The position numbers and the translations under genes are program-made. From Anniella stebbinsi (lineage: Eukaryota > Chordata > Lepidosauria > Squamata > Anniellidae): a stretch of 64,000 nt of DNA. Of this stretch, positions 10,697 to 23,300 are shown one piece after another (the first letter of the stretch is position 1; every line of letters begins with the position of its first letter). The notes under the pieces are model-generated. The model saw only the letters and a list, made by a program, of their open reading frames with translations. It had not been told where the DNA came from and did not search any database. The stretch lies in the NCBI GenBank assembly GCA_029215795.1, contig JARDYH010000001.1, positions 114,540,533 through 114,604,532 of the forward strand, given 5' to 3'.

Positions 10697-11528
10697 TATT
10701 GCATTTGTATACCGCCCCATAGCTGAAGCTCTCTGGGTGGTTTACATAAGATTAAAATATTTAAAAACAATATACAAAAATTAAAACTGCAAAACATACA
10801 ATATACAAATACATTTAAAACCATTATAATAACTTAAAAAGCTATAAGCCTAAAAAACAAAAATAGACCCAGGCTCATAAGATATTGCTAAATGCCTGAG
10901 AGAAGAGGAAAGTCTTGGCCTGGCGCTGAAAAGATAACAATGTTGGCGCCAGGCAGGCCTTGTCGTGGAGGTCATTCCACAATTTGGGCCCACCACAGAG
11001 AAGGCCCTCTCCCTTGTTGCCAACCTCCGAGCTTCCCTCGGAGTAGGCACTTGGAGGAGGACCTTAGATGTTGAATGTAATGTATGGGTAGGTTCATGAC
11101 GGGAAAGGTGTTCTATCAGGTATTGTGGTCCCAAGCCGTGTAAGGCTTTATAGGTTAAAACCAGCACCTTGAATCAGGCTTGGATACATATAGGCAGCCA
11201 ATGCAGGCACACCAGAGTAGGTCTTGTACATTTGAACCTTCTTGTCCCTGTTATCAATCTAGCCTCTGCATTTTGCACAAGCTGCAGCTTCTGAACCGTC
11301 TTCAAAGGCAGCCCCACGTAGAGTGCATTGCAGTAATCTAACTTGGAGATTACCACAGCATAGACAACTGAAGCCAGGTTATCTCTGTCCAGATAGGGGC
11401 ATAGCTGGGTCGCCAACTGAAGTTTGTAGACTGCACTGCACGCCACCGAGGCCACCTGAGCTTCAAGTGACAAAGAGCGTTCTAGGAGAGCCCCCAAGCT
11501 ATGAACCTGCTCCTTCTGGGGGAGTGCA
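10656..11528 (-). mobile_element. L2-type LINE 3' end inserted in repeat R
   Basis: Reading on the minus strand, 11528 to 10850 encodes the C-terminal end of an L2-clade ORF2 in broken frames. Visible motifs are KLDYCNALYVGLP, LVCLHWLPI, TYKALHGLGPQYL and RAFSVVGP. This is followed by a 3' untranslated part ending in the common reptile tail (ACCGCCC, CAGAGAGCTTCAGCTATGG) and a (TTA)n run at 10656-10697. Reverse transcriptase catalytic motifs lie further 5' and are missing, so the copy is 5'-truncated and inactive. Confidence 0.85.
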
Positions 11529-11825
11529 ACCATTTTGTGGTTGTGCATTCCATAGTTTAGCAATGGCCTATATGAAGAACTTTGTTTTATCTATCCTCCC
11601 ACCATTCAGTTTCATGGGATGACCCTAGTTATTACCAGAGGGGGAGAAAAATGTCTCCCCTATCCACTTTCTGTATCCCATGGATAATTTTATACACCTT
11701 TATGTCTCCCCATACTTGTATTTTCCCCCCCTAAGCTAAACAGCCCCAAGCATTACAACCTTTACTCATAGGGGAGTTGCTCCAGCCCCTTGATCATTTT
11801 GCCCATCCTTTTCCAGTTCTTAAAA
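11529..11825 (+). repeat. Reptile interspersed repeat R, 3' portion
   Basis: The repeat resumes with CATTTTGTGGTTGTGCATTCC-like sequence, then TTTCATGGGATGACCC and GGGGAGAAAAATGTCTC. These correspond to the part of 52708-53110 that directly follows the 10655 break, so the LINE lies between two parts of one older copy. Confidence 0.7.
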
Positions 11826-12251
11826 CATACTATCAGAACATAAAAAATAAAAGTGGTATTGTTGTATTATTGCATAGTGTTGAACCTCAGACAAAATGAC
11901 ACTTCGGGATTCCCCAATCTTCAGATCTGTATGATAGCTTAGCCAGCAATGCCGTGTGTTTCAAAACAAATAATTACCCCTGTGAAATCCCACTATTTCA
12001 AGGTGACTGACAAACAAATACAATAGCACAGGGGTGCAGAACATCTTTAGGACGGAATTCAGAACTATTATAAAAGATGGGGGATTGGGGTGCCCTAACT
12101 TTCAGGCATTGGCTAAGCCCAGTGTGAAAGGGGGCAGCTCTAATCCCTCCAAAACAGAGGGATTGACATAGATAGCCTCCTACAATGTCTCCCTGGCACC
12201 ACTAAGCTCAGGCCTGAACTATATCTGATGGATGGTAGCCCATCTCTCTTT

Positions 12252-12289
<38 letters not shown>

Positions 12290-12786
12290 TATGAAATAAG
12301 GTTTCCCATAAAAACACTGCTGGTTGAACCTATTCTCACAATCCTAGCACACCCAGTCTTGAACCACTCCTGCTTTGTGAGTGACCTGTTATCTCCCTTC
12401 TCAACTGAGATGAATTTCTTGGGCACCTTCTTGGGCACCACATTAGTGGCATTTTCCACATCCACACTGGTCTTTTTGCTAAAGTTGTGACCAAAGCAGA
12501 AAGAAAGAAAAGAAACAACTGGCAAAAGCTAAATCGAATCAATTAAATCACAAGCCAGTCTTTGAAGAAGAAACACCCAGGGAAAGTAAATATATAACAG
12601 CCCAAAAGCCAATCTGGGCTTTTTCTTTTCTTTTTTTTTCTTTTTTTTTTTTAAAAAAAACACTTTTCTGGCCACATAAGGAGCAGCAAACCAAAAATGC
12701 ATGGCATGAGAGTGGTCTGTGCCACCTGCCTTGACTGAGCATTTGTCTGGGCAAGAATGGAAGTTGTTTAGTACCTCACCTCTGCT
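11826..12786. other. Non-genic stretch with microsatellites
   Basis: It contains a (GA)n run at about 12256-12283 and a T/A-rich tract at 12617-12660. A hAT-like end may start at about 12030 (CAGGGGTGCAGAAC), but its partner end was not found. Confidence 0.45.
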
Positions 12787-13142
12787 TTGTTTGATGCTGT
12801 GTCTAATTCCCCTCCCCTTGCACAGGGTGAAGGGATGTCAGACATTAATTCAGAATCTGATTCTGAATTTGAACAGACATTCCAATCCATACCAGAAGGG
12901 GAAGGGTTAATTCCCATGGGCTCTTTCCCAGCTGCGAGTGAACAGTCCCAGGGTTTATCGCTGGTGATAAACCTCAGGCTGAGAAGCTGCCTTCTTTGTC
13001 TGAAGGCGAGAGTGTGAGCAATCTCAGAGAGGCCAAATTCCGTAGGAGGGAAAAGCACGAGCAGACCAGGGAGGTCAGAAGGCGGCGCTCTGAAAGATTG
13101 GTGGCTCAGAAAAGACTTGCTTTGGATCCCTCGACAGAGTGA
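12787..13142 (+). pseudogene. Decayed coding-like remnant, possibly retroelement-derived
   Basis: A frame from 12787 reads an acidic serine-rich stretch (SDINSESDSEFEQTF). It continues after a shift near 12960 into a frame that ends at a stop at 13140-13142. The second part is basic, with REAKFRRREKHEQ and RRRRSERLVAQKRLA. This acidic-then-basic layout resembles the non-enzymatic end of some retroelement proteins, but I cannot name a family. The frameshift argues against a working gene. Alternatives are a decayed host exon or chance. Confidence 0.3.
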
Positions 13143-13650
13143 CTCTCTTTTTCTCTTGAATGGATCAACTGTTTTGTTTGCACAGCTAAATTACGCCTTG
13201 GGCCAAAATGCTTTCTACTTTTAAACTCCCTTCAGCTGTAGGAAGGGATTATTTGCATAAATAAAGGTTGATTGCTTTCCTAAGTGACCTCTTTATTGAC
13301 TTCAATGAGCACAAGGAGATAGTCATGACATATGCAGTCATTTGGGCAGCTTCTGTATCCTTTGCCACCCCTCCCATGCCAGCCATTTTGTGATGATGCC
13401 CAAGACGGTTTCTCTGATTGACAAATGTACCCATAGCCCCAAATGGTTGCCTAATTCATACCCGGAGAGTTCATGGCAGAGATGAGAATTGAACCTTGAC
13501 CTTCTTTTAGTCTCTTAGCCATTTTTGGTTGCTAAGGAACAACTGCTTCAATGTAAATGGATTGGGCACATTTTATAATGAGGCTGCTGATCTGTTTACT
13601 TCATAAGCATGTGATTGGATCATTTTGAGACTGAAGTGTTGAATTCTGTA
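13143..13650. other. No recognised features
   Basis: A stretch near 13465-13530 weakly resembles the tRNA-like head of an antisense SINE, but it is too short to call. Confidence 0.4.
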
Positions 13651-13651
13651 C

Positions 13652-13712
13652 ATGTCTACTCAGGGGTAAGCCCCATTAAGTGCAATGGGTCTTGCTCTTT
13701 GGTAAATGAGCA
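13652..13712. repeat. Short palindromic interspersed repeat (AAGCCCCATT type)
   Basis: It contains ACTCAGGGGTAAGCCCCATT followed by AAGTGCAATGGGTCTTGC. Similar segments recur at 14023, 37612, 44745 and 63470, so it is a dispersed short repeat. Confidence 0.5.
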
Positions 13713-14022
13713 TAGTTTTGTAGCCTAATTTGCAGCGGGGGGAGTTATATGAATGTGTCTTATTTTATAGCCATCTATCTAGCCCTCAGTTGAGATTTTA
13801 ATCATGGTTTAACCTTCTTTTATTGTCCATCTGTGGCATTTTAAAACTTTGTGATTCATATACTATGACTTAGATTATCATGTGCCATAAAAAAAATCCC
13901 CACGATACTTACCTGTTAAATGTAGCTATCCATTCATTGCATGCAACATTAATTGCATCACAAAAGGCAGAAACTGGAATAAATTGTGCTTTCTTTCAGA
14001 TGTGGTAGTTCTACTTTGTAAG

Positions 14023-14110
14023 GCTACAATTCTGTACCCACTTACTTGGGATAAGCCCCATTCAACTCAGTGGGATTTACTTCTGAGTAAACATGTATAG
14101 GATTGCACTG
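14023..14110. repeat. Short palindromic interspersed repeat (AAGCCCCATT type)
   Basis: The clearest copy in the window. It has GGCTACAATTCTGTACCC, then GGGATAAGCCCCATTCAACT, TGGGATTTACTTCTGAGTA and a closing TATAGGATTGCA. The two halves are partly complementary. Confidence 0.6.
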
Positions 14111-14524
14111 CAAATCTTCTTTATTCCTTCTCTTTCTCTCTGTGAACACATGCCATTTCTTGTTAAATTGCAACCCCACTTTCCAGCTTTTGTTTGGCAC
14201 AAGAGTTCTGAGGCCTCCAGTGGAGGCTCAAGTCTCATCCAGGAAACCTCAGATGAGTCAAGGAGAAAAAAGGGAAATAATTTAACTTTTATCCTTCTAT
14301 AGTCATTTTTGGTAAAGGATCAAAAAATGTAGTCCAGACTGCTGAATAGTGAATATTGAGTAGTTAATTTTTCCTGTGGTGTCTCAAGTGGAAGCAAGTC
14401 AGGCACATAAAATGAAACTTAACAGACTACACCCGCCTATGTCTTTAAAAATCACTGCTTTTTAAGTGGAAGCTTCCCCTTGAAGCTTGCTTTAAATGCT
14501 TTTCTATATAATAATATGCTTAAT

Positions 14525-14640
14525 ATTTTGTACAGCACTAAGTGTTCAAAGCATTTCACATGCATTATCTAGCTATAATCCTTACAACAACAACAACCCT
14601 GTGAGTTAAGTCGGTATCATCATGACTGAGGATAAATGAG
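14525..14640 (-). mobile_element. MIR-type SINE core fragment
   Basis: On the plus strand the segment has GCATTTCACATGCATTATCT, TAATCCTTACAACAAC and CCCTGTGAGTTAAGT. These correspond to the antisense of the conserved MIR core and its LINE-like tail. The tRNA-like head is missing. Confidence 0.55.
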
Positions 14641-15272
14641 AGAATATAGCATTGTTCTGCATATTGCATCATGGAGAATGGGTAACAAGACATAACTTGA
14701 CAGAAAACACCCTCTGACTCTTATTGGGAACATATACACATTGAATTCTTATTTTCTAAACTTCTCATGGTGTTCTGAACGATTACTAATATTTTGGGGA
14801 AATCATTTCCTTTGCTGTAAGAACCATTTTCTGGTGCATCCTTTTCAATTTTGTCACTTTGTGCACTAAAATATTCTAAAGCATGTTGCTATTTCTTCTT
14901 TGTAAAAGGAAATGGGGATAATCTCAGCAAGACACATTCTGTTGCTTACTAAGCTCAGTCTATTACACTAGGATCATGGCTTAAATTGAGAAAGATCTTG
15001 CAAGGAAATTCAATCTGCTAAGTGAAGCCATTTATCTCTGCCTTTGGGCAGGCTACCATTTCTTGTGAGGTAAAAGAAGCTAAGAGCAGGCAAAAAGCTA
15101 GGTGCACCCATGTCAGCAGCAAAACTTTCTTTGCCTCATGGGAGCAGGAATGTCCAAGAATGATTAACAAAGTTCATTCCCCCTGTTAGAACAAGAAATG
15201 TCATATATATATATAAAACCTTCTTATGGAAGCAGGAATAATAATTGTAAGAATTGGAGGGGTGGAAATCCA
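14641..15272. other. No recognised features except a (TA)n run
   Basis: A short (AT)n tract lies at about 15198-15215. Nothing else was recognised. Confidence 0.5.
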
Positions 15273-15497
15273 GGGCCAGATCTTCACCAAGCAGGATATA
15301 GCGGTATGAATGTGGTATGAAAGCGGTATATAAAAAGCAGAAGCCACACCAACCAGGATACATTGGTATATGGCATGTGTCAATGGGCCCCAACAGTTGT
15401 CAGTGCACTTCAATACTGCTATAAAGCAGTAGTGTGGCTCCTACTTTTTATATACCACTTTCATACTGCTTTATCCTGCTTGGTGTAGATCTGGCCC
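15273..15497. mobile_element. GGGCCAGATC-type foldback element, copy 2 (most complete)
   Basis: The ends GGGCCAGATCTTCACCAAGC and GCTTGGTGTAGATCTGGCCC are inverted repeats, and the pairing continues inward through AAAAAGCAG/CTACTTTTTATATACC. The centre carries GGGCCCCAACAGTTGTCAGT, shared with copies at 6674 and 54459. The flanks show no clear target duplication, so the superfamily is open. The end sequence is compatible with hAT. Confidence 0.7.
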
Positions 15498-17537
15498 AGG
15501 TCAACTGGGAAGTGTGTTTAAAATCTAGGGGTAGTATCCTATACTGCTGCTGCCACTAGTTCTATTACAGTCACAGGACTCACCGCTAGTGCAACAGGAA
15601 CTTGCACTTCTAAAAGCAACCCAACCTGTCCTATTCTGGAAATTTTCTAGAACGGAAAAAGTTTCCACTCTTTCTGGATGCTTCAGGAACTGCAAGCGTT
15701 CCATTGCACTAGTGGTGAGTCCCACTAACACATGGGCAGCATAGGACATTATATATTTGAATAGATTGATATTATGTTCGTATCTCTCAAAGAAGAGTGA
15801 CACAATTATTGTCTGGTGTTTAGTCCTCTCTACAGATGGACATTGTGACAGGATATACGTGCCCATCCCAATAGAATGGTAGCGCAGGAAGAATTGCCTG
15901 TATGGCTTTTTGATTTCTTCATCTACACTGCTGATGGTCAGCTGCAGACATGAAAGATTCCTCTACCCTTTATATGCAAGGATTATACCATGAACTAGCA
16001 TAGTGTGAGCAAAGATGGAACGGAGAAAGGGGAAATGACTGAACAAACTAGAAGAGAAGAAGTAGGGAAAACTTGATTTTTATTAGATGTGTTGAAAACC
16101 TCCTCTTTGGAGACATTCAGGACAGCTGGTAAGTAATTCTCATAGCTGGTTTCTCTGTTTTCCCACCTGAGTTCCTTTCCAAACAGTAAATGTCTACACA
16201 ATTGTGCAAGTGGGACAAGACATGTTCCCGTTCTATTATACCTTGTAGATACCCCTTTTTAAAAAGAAAAAAGAAAAAAGTTGGCTGTTCCTTATTCTCT
16301 TACCATGTGGCATGTATAACTTCCTCTGAAATTCCACTTTCAAATTATTTCAGTGGGTTTTTGGGGTGTGTGTGTGTGGAGGCATTAAAAGAAAACCCTC
16401 CATAGAACAATTCTACACAAGATTTTGTGTGTGAGTGATTTTTTAAAATCTAATAAAATCCATACAAATGGAATATCATGTTTTAATGTTTGCCTGAGGT
16501 CAACTTTTTACCATATGTCCCTTGGCTGCCATCCAAGCCTGTCTCATTAAATCGCATAACACACTGAGTAGTATTTCTATTGATAGTTACCCTGTAGTTA
16601 TAATAAGCTTGACACTAATTGTACGGTGAATGACACATCAAACAATATCTTGAAATGAATCACTGGAGCTGTCCATTTCCCAGTTGCTATTTTATGGGAG
16701 AAGGGAAAAAATGATGTTTCGGGTACACTATCCTTCCCATCCAATGCCCCTGCCATTCTATGAAATACTTAAAACTAAAAATAAAATTCCAGAATCTATG
16801 TTCTCCCTGTTGTGCAATTTGTGTACATAAGCTTCTGGCTACTTCCTAATTGTGGAGGGCAGATGTGCACTATGAATATATACTAGTTCATGCCAGTTTA
16901 ATTGTTCTAGCTTTCTTCAAGAACCCTTGGATTCTAAGTTTAGTCAAAGCGATAAGAATTCTCTGTTAGAAGTCCCACCTTGACACACCTTTCTTCTACA
17001 GAACTGCACTTCTCAGGGCTTCTTCAGGAAATGGAATGGCTATTCAATCAGTTAATGTCTGTAGAGTAGATAACCTTCTTTTCCAAACATGGCAGACCTA
17101 ACTTGCAAACTGTCTTTCCCTCCACTTTGTGAACTTTTAGCACAGGGTAAGCAATGTGGTGTCCACTAGCACAAGTAGGATCCACAGAGGTGCCCTATTC
17201 GTACTACTGTTTGTTTTTAAATAACAAAACATCTTACTGTCAACTGGGATTGCTTCAAAGCAAAGTGAGGGTATCTAGCTGTTCCCTTGCTCTTTCCCAT
17301 GAATGCCTCTATGGCCAACACATTGGGCTCAGAGACATTATTTTGACTATGCCAATGGCTGCAGGCCAGTGCTTTCGTCTACAGCCTGGCCATTTTGTGC
17401 TGGTGCCTAGGACAGTTACTTTAATTGCCAAATGTGCCCACAAAAAAATATTTCCGACAGAGCTTTAGCATTTGTGTTTGTGAGGTCTACAGAGGCAAAA
17501 TAAAAGAGTCAAGGCTCAGAGAACTGGGGGGGGGGGT
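15498..17537. other. Non-genic stretch
   Basis: No gene, RNA or recognisable repeat end was found. A G tract is present at 17527-17536. Confidence 0.5.
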
Positions 17538-18059
17538 CTGTTGGGAGGGGGAATTCCTGAGAGGAGTAATTTCATTTCTCTAGTTAAGATTTATTCCCCA
17601 GTTAAGTTTCATTTCTCCAATTAAGTTTCATTTCTTCAAAGTGGGAAAAGTACTTTCTGTTTTGGGGGAAGAGGGTACGAAGGAATGAAAGAACCAGAGT
17701 CAGGGAAGACCAGGGAAGATCAGAGCAGGAGGAAGGAGCAGAAGGAAGGAGCTTGAAGTCTAGGTGCAGCTAGGGTAAAAGAACCTGCATCTTTGCAGCT
17801 TTTATTTTCTTTGAATGCCTTTTGTATTACTCAGCTCTATTGGCTAAATATCTTTAGTTGTAAGCTGCTTGTTTTACTTTACTAGTAAACTTTTGTCTTA
17901 AACCTAAAAGTGTCTGGAATGTCAATCACCCCATGTCTACAGCCTAAACCCCACCTTACTGGAAGGGGAAGATAAAAGTAGGAAGGTGGGACTCTTAAGG
18001 AAGCCGAGATCCTTAAGGGGTTGCTCAGGTAGTCCAGGTCATAGAAGGAACCCTGACAG
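17538..18059 (+). mobile_element. Candidate solo LTR-like segment
   Basis: The segment can be read as starting TGTTGGGAGG and ending CCCTGACA. It has a late T-rich region around AGTAAACTTTTGTCTTAAAC that could serve as a polyadenylation region, and a purine-rich segment before it. Flanking pentamers do not match, so there is no target duplication to support it. The call rests on layout only. Confidence 0.25.
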
Positions 18060-18861
18060 TGTTTAGTGATATTTCTGTGGAAGGGGTGACTTTTGAGAAC
18101 TTATCTGAGGTTGTGTATTCTATCCCTCTCCCACACTCACTCATCCAGCTTTATAAACAGGAAGGAGGGGCAACACTGAGGCTGTTCCTACCATAAATCT
18201 TACCATGCAGATAGGATATGACACTATTGTCATCAAAATGAGAGGACCAGCAAAGTCAGAAAGGAAGCTAAGTGACATTTTGACTGATTGTCTGGGAAAG
18301 CCTTTGTTTATCTCAAAGGGTTTAGAGCTTACATCACTTTCATTTAGCTTTAGTCAGCACTATTCTAGGTCAAAAAGCTATATGAAGAATTGCTCAAAAG
18401 ATCATTTATTTTAATCGGAAAACACCCGCTGCAGCTGTGCTACAAAGCAAAATCTGCCTCTAAGAATCTTGCTTTGTAAATACTAGCAGCTCCACCACAA
18501 TTAATGCAATAACAACATACTGCATTACCCATAATTACACCCATATTAGGAAAAGAACTAGCTAAAGAAGTCGCTTGCTTGCCAAAAGTGTTTCCTGAGG
18601 GATATTTATTTTGACAAACATTCAAGTAAAAATAAAAACCAATCTGGCCTGCTATAAAGCTTCTGATTTTAAAAAAATCAAAGCTTTTATGAAATGTTTT
18701 AAAAATGAAAAAGCAAAGAATAATCTTAAATCACTGCAGGACTTATTTATACATGTGTGCTGATGCATAATTGTATGCTAAAGGGACTTAAGTAGTGATC
18801 ACCTGTAGGCAAGATTATGGCATTTAAAGGGGTTTTCCCCTGTAAATGCAGTCTGACTTAT
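18060..18861. other. No recognised features
   Basis: AT-rich DNA with no repeat end or gene recognised. Confidence 0.5.
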
Positions 18862-19405
18862 CTGAGCCACTTGGGCTCTACTGAATATGCATATTAAAGA
18901 AAATAGAGGGTTAGAAGATAAAATTTTAATTGGGTTCATGTTGACAGCAGCAAGACAACTGATAGCATCCAAATGGAAGACAGCTAGGATGTTGACAATT
19001 AAAATGTGGGGAAAAAATTTATGGAACATTGCAATAAATGAAAAATTGACACAGAAACTCAGAGTTTACGGGGGGGGGGGGGAGGGGAGAAAAGAGATAC
19101 CTTCAAAATGGACTGGAAAGCATATATAGAGTATATGAAAAAAGAACCAAATAGAGAAAATATGGTGGAAGCATATAAAAAGTTATGGGACTTATGAAAA
19201 GAAAAAAAAGAAAAAAAGAAGAGAGAAAGAAGGAAAAAAAGGAAAAGAAGAGACAAGCCAGAAGAAAAACAGCGGGGGGGGGGGATGAGGGGGAAGAGGG
19301 GGAAATTATATTCGATATTGGTGGTTATTATTAAAATGATTTATATGTTGTTGGATAAGAAAATGTAATAAAGAAGTATTCAAAAAAAAAAACTGAGCCA
19401 CTTGG
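18862..19405 (+). mobile_element. 5'-truncated L1 insertion with 13-bp target duplication
   Basis: The duplication CTGAGCCACTTGG is at 18862-18874 and again at 19393-19405, directly after a poly(A) run at 19382-19392. The body (18875-19392, 518 bp) encodes the extreme C-terminus of L1 ORF2 (ARQLIASKWKTARM, MWGKNLWNIAINEKLT). It then has a purine-rich 3' untranslated part with G tracts at 19069-19081 and 19272-19283 and AATAAAG close to the tail. The perfect duplication and intact tail point to target-primed reverse transcription and a fairly young insertion. It is not able to move by itself. Confidence 0.93.
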
Positions 19406-19424
19406 CCTGTGCTACTTGGTCTAT

Positions 19425-19766
19425 GAGAGAGATGTAGAGCCCTTTTCAGCCCAAAGGCTAAATTCCATTTTGGAGAAGCTATTGGGGGGCTGCATTTCAG
19501 TGGTGGGTGGTGCAAAAGGGGTGAGCCCTAACATACAAATAAATACCAGCACATTTTAATTTAAAGCTTTTACTGCCAGAAATTACGCCTTAGGAGAGGC
19601 ATATCAAGCTTTTCAAATGGGGAAAAAACTACACAAACCCCAGGAAACCAACAAATGATTTGGTGACTGGGGGAAAGTGGTTGGGGCCAGAGGAAAGGGG
19701 CATGGCCTTCTAGGGAATGCCAGAGGGCAGAATTTGGCCCCCTAGTTTGAGTTTCTGCACCCCTGG
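19425..19766 (-). mobile_element. Probable hAT-like DNA transposon fragment
   Basis: The right edge on the plus strand, GAGTTTCTGCACCCCTGG, is the reverse of a typical CAGGGGTGCAGAAACTC hAT-like terminus. A similar terminus begins at about 12030. The opposite end was not found, and no coding capacity is present. Confidence 0.4.
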
Positions 19767-20054
19767 TGTATGCTTTGAAATGATCCATTCATAGACCACC
19801 TTGAGTGCCATTTTTCTTGGTAGAACGGCTGGGTAAAAATCTAATAAGTGAATACATAATTAATGATGCTAAACATCTCTGTAGCAAAACCTATCCCATT
19901 TGTCTATGGGCCAGAACTTGGTGGCTATTCCCTTATATCATTGGGATTGGACCGGGTGGCCTCAAAATGTGTGATTTTAGAGTGGGGGTTGTACAGGACA
20001 TGGACTCAAGATGAGTGCAAATGCTTTTTTTAAAGGTCAGCAGGCCAGGTTATC

Positions 20055-20374
20055 TAGGCTGACCATATGAAAAGTAGGACAGGACTCATGTAACTTTAAC
20101 AGTTGTAGAGAAAAGGGGATTTCAGCCAGTGTCATTTGTATGCAGTTGGTCCCTGGTGAAATTCCCTCTTCATCACAACAGTTAAAGTTGCAGGGGCCCT
20201 GCCTTCTTTTGTATATGGTCACTCTAGTATAGTGCCTGCAACTTTAACTGTTGTGATGAAGAGGGGATTTCACCAGGGACCAACTGCATACAAATGACAC
20301 TGGCTGAAATTCCCTTTTCTCTACAACTGTTAAAGTCACATGTGCCCTGTCCTCCTTTTCATATGGTCAGCCTA
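20055..20374 (-). mobile_element. 320-bp hAT-like foldback MITE, copy B
   Basis: The ends are TAGGCTGACCATATG and CATATGGTCAGCCTA, and the length is 320 bp. The heptamer GGTTATC flanks both sides (20048-20054 and 20375-20381), so the 8-bp duplication is 7 of 8 intact. The central asymmetric motif reads TATATGGTCACTCTAGTATA, opposite to copy A, which sets the orientation. No coding capacity. Confidence 0.93.
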
Positions 20375-20382
20375 GGTTATCA

Positions 20383-23300
20383 TAAGAACTCAATAATAGG
20401 TTGATGGCTCATAATGGCCAGTAAGTATCTGAATGGGGTGCTTCCCCTCTCCACTAAGGAATGTCCTAAAATCAGGTGCCTATGTAGGAAACAAAAGAGC
20501 ATGCCTGAAGAACTGAGCTAGAGCTCTGGAGCATCTCAGGGTGCAGGCTGTTTCCCTGGGAGATCTGATATGGGTAAGTGGATTTTGGAGGGTTGGAGAC
20601 TTAAACCTTGAGCTTCCACCCATGCTCAACTTGTATATGGAAATAAATGCAAATATTTACAGAATGCCTATGATCCTCCAGTGACTTCATTCAAAGGAAG
20701 CCAAATTCAGGGTAAGCACTACAATCCTGAAAATTCTCACTGTTTGGAAAATTGGGTGTAACTATGCTGTAAGCAATTGAAAATGCTGATGTGCTTAGCA
20801 TGAAGCTGAATGTTCCACTTAGTGTTAAAGCATTGCATAGGATGGTCGAAGTGTGCCTCTGAGGACAGATTTCGTACAACTATTTCTTGAGATGCCAGTA
20901 TGAATAGATTTTTGAGTCTAGGTCCAGGGGGCTTTTACCTGAAGTGTGGGTGGGGAGGGGCTTGCTATATTCTGAAAACAGACTGGAACAAGTGAGGACA
21001 GAAACAAAATGGTGCAATGTATCTTCAGCCCCTTAAAATTGCTTCTGTTCAGGGCTCTAAGGGCGTCATAGTTCTGGGGAATGGGAAAGCAAAAATATAT
21101 CATTTTCCTATTCCTTCCTTCTAATATGTCCCCAAATGGCATGGAAAGGGGAGGGGGTTTTGTGTTGTTTTTTAACCTCATAACATGCATCTCTACAACT
21201 CTAACTATACCCATTATTAACTGCTATGGGCTTGAGCAGGTCATCACCACACGTTGGCAGGCTGAGCCTTGATTCGGGCCTAATAATGTTCAGCATGCTG
21301 CCAATGTGCCATCCTCCTCACAGGGAAGGAAGAATACCTGACAAGGGTTAGCAACAATGACATGGGTGTCAGGGTTGTGGGTCACACTAGGTTGATGACC
21401 TATGACCAGGATATAGCCAACATAATCATCTGGTAATCCCAGATTATTTCTGGACCAGAATAAAGTAAGCTTGCCCATATCTGTCATGATCTCATCCACT
21501 GTTCTTCTTGCTAACTTAAAACATATTGGCAAAGATATCTCACCAAATTGCAAAAAGCCCATCTCTATTAAACATGGCATATTTCGGCTGCATGCAGCAT
21601 TTTCTCCTCATTCACTCTCAGAGTCTTAGAGCTGCTGGTTCTTAAGCTAGAATGGAAAATTGGGTTACCCATGTGGTTTTCATAGTGTTTAAGGAGCTGG
21701 ATCATTCTCCCTTTTGGCTCAAAAAAGTTAATAGGAGAAAATAAAAAGAGCAGTGTGTGTCACCATGTTATATACAAGGCTACTTCATGGAGGCTTTATG
21801 GGTAGTCATCATGGACAGTAGGGGGAAGAAGAAGGCGCTTCAGGCACCACACCATGAGAAAGTGTATTCTCAAGTGCAGAGTATTCTTAATTGGGATAGG
21901 AACTTGGATTAAATGATCCCTTGGACCCCTTCCATTTCTCTGTATCTGTGTGCCAGGGCACTCTTATGGTAGCCCCAAGTGAGTGCCTTGAGAATGAATG
22001 AATGGGAGTTGCTGCCAGGTTCAGACCTGAGCACGACTCATGCATGAAACTGTGTGAATCAGCACCTCCATGTGGAGGACATACACGTGACTACTACAAT
22101 TTGCATAGTTATGGCACCACTGCTTCTCAAAGGCTGCCATAACTATGGAAATCGTGGTGGCTGTGTACAGCCTCTGCATGGTCATCACAAAAGGGGCAGT
22201 AACATAAATGCTGCTTGGGAGCGGAGATAGGTGAACCAGTTGTATGAGTCATAAGACTAGTTCAGTCTGCTGAAGTCCACTGAAAATTCACCTGAGTTCA
22301 CGGTGCCGAATAACAAAGGGTAGACTGAAGGGGTTCTTAGCATGTCTGTGTGACTGCCTGAGGGTGAGTGAAATGGAAGAGACAGTGTGGCATATGAGTC
22401 AGAATTATGGAGCTCTGGAATATGGTTCAGCCTGGGCACTTCTCGTGTCCTTGTTAAGCCAGGAATGCTAAGCTGTCTCTTTTTATGAAATGTCGGCTAA
22501 TGTACAACAGCAAATGACTCTAGCTGCCAAGGAAGTAAACATGACTAGACAGAGGCATATGTCACCTAACAAACTGTGTTGGCGGATCGCGTCCCAGAAT
22601 TGCTGCCGTCTCTCTTTTCAGAGCTTTTGTCATCAAATTTTTAATACTTTGGAAATATTGCAATGATTTATGCAAGGAATGTTGTATGGCTCATAAGCTC
22701 GGATGATTTACTGCACAAGCAACTTTGACCACCACTGTTTAAATTTCAGTTAGTGCCCATAGTGTGCTAGACAGGGTGACTCAGAATGTGACACATTTTC
22801 CGCTTTCTGAAGGGTTATGATGTTCATTAGATGGCTGGAAACAGGGATGGGGGAGAGGAAAGAGGAAGAAATCAGGAATTGAGAAATGAGCAGTGGAAAG
22901 GTAGAAGTAAGACATGGATGCTTAAGACACTTCAGCAGAGACTCATTTTGCCTTGAGATGTGTTCCTCCCACAATGATCCATCCTTTATCACAATAAAGC
23001 CTGATTCTGTCATTCGTGAAATTATTACTTTGAAATATGGGCATATGCATGACTACGCAACCCCCATCTGATTGGCAGGTCGTTTATAACTGCCAACATT
23101 TTAAATAGCTCTGGAAAGGATTTAGGATTATAGCTTAGAAAACTGGCAAGGGGAGATGCATCAAAATTTGGGTGAAGAGTTTATGAAGAAAGCAGTGCAG
23201 CTATGTCTCAATTCAGCTGGGAAGCAGGTGTTTGAATGCCCACACTCCGATGACTTATCTTCTATTTCTCATAATGAAGTCCTCCCTCACTAAAACATCC

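Noticed and set aside
12028..12060. Left end of a hAT element (CAGGGGTGCAGAAC)
   Set aside because: No complementary end or target duplication was found nearby, so it is not listed as a feature.
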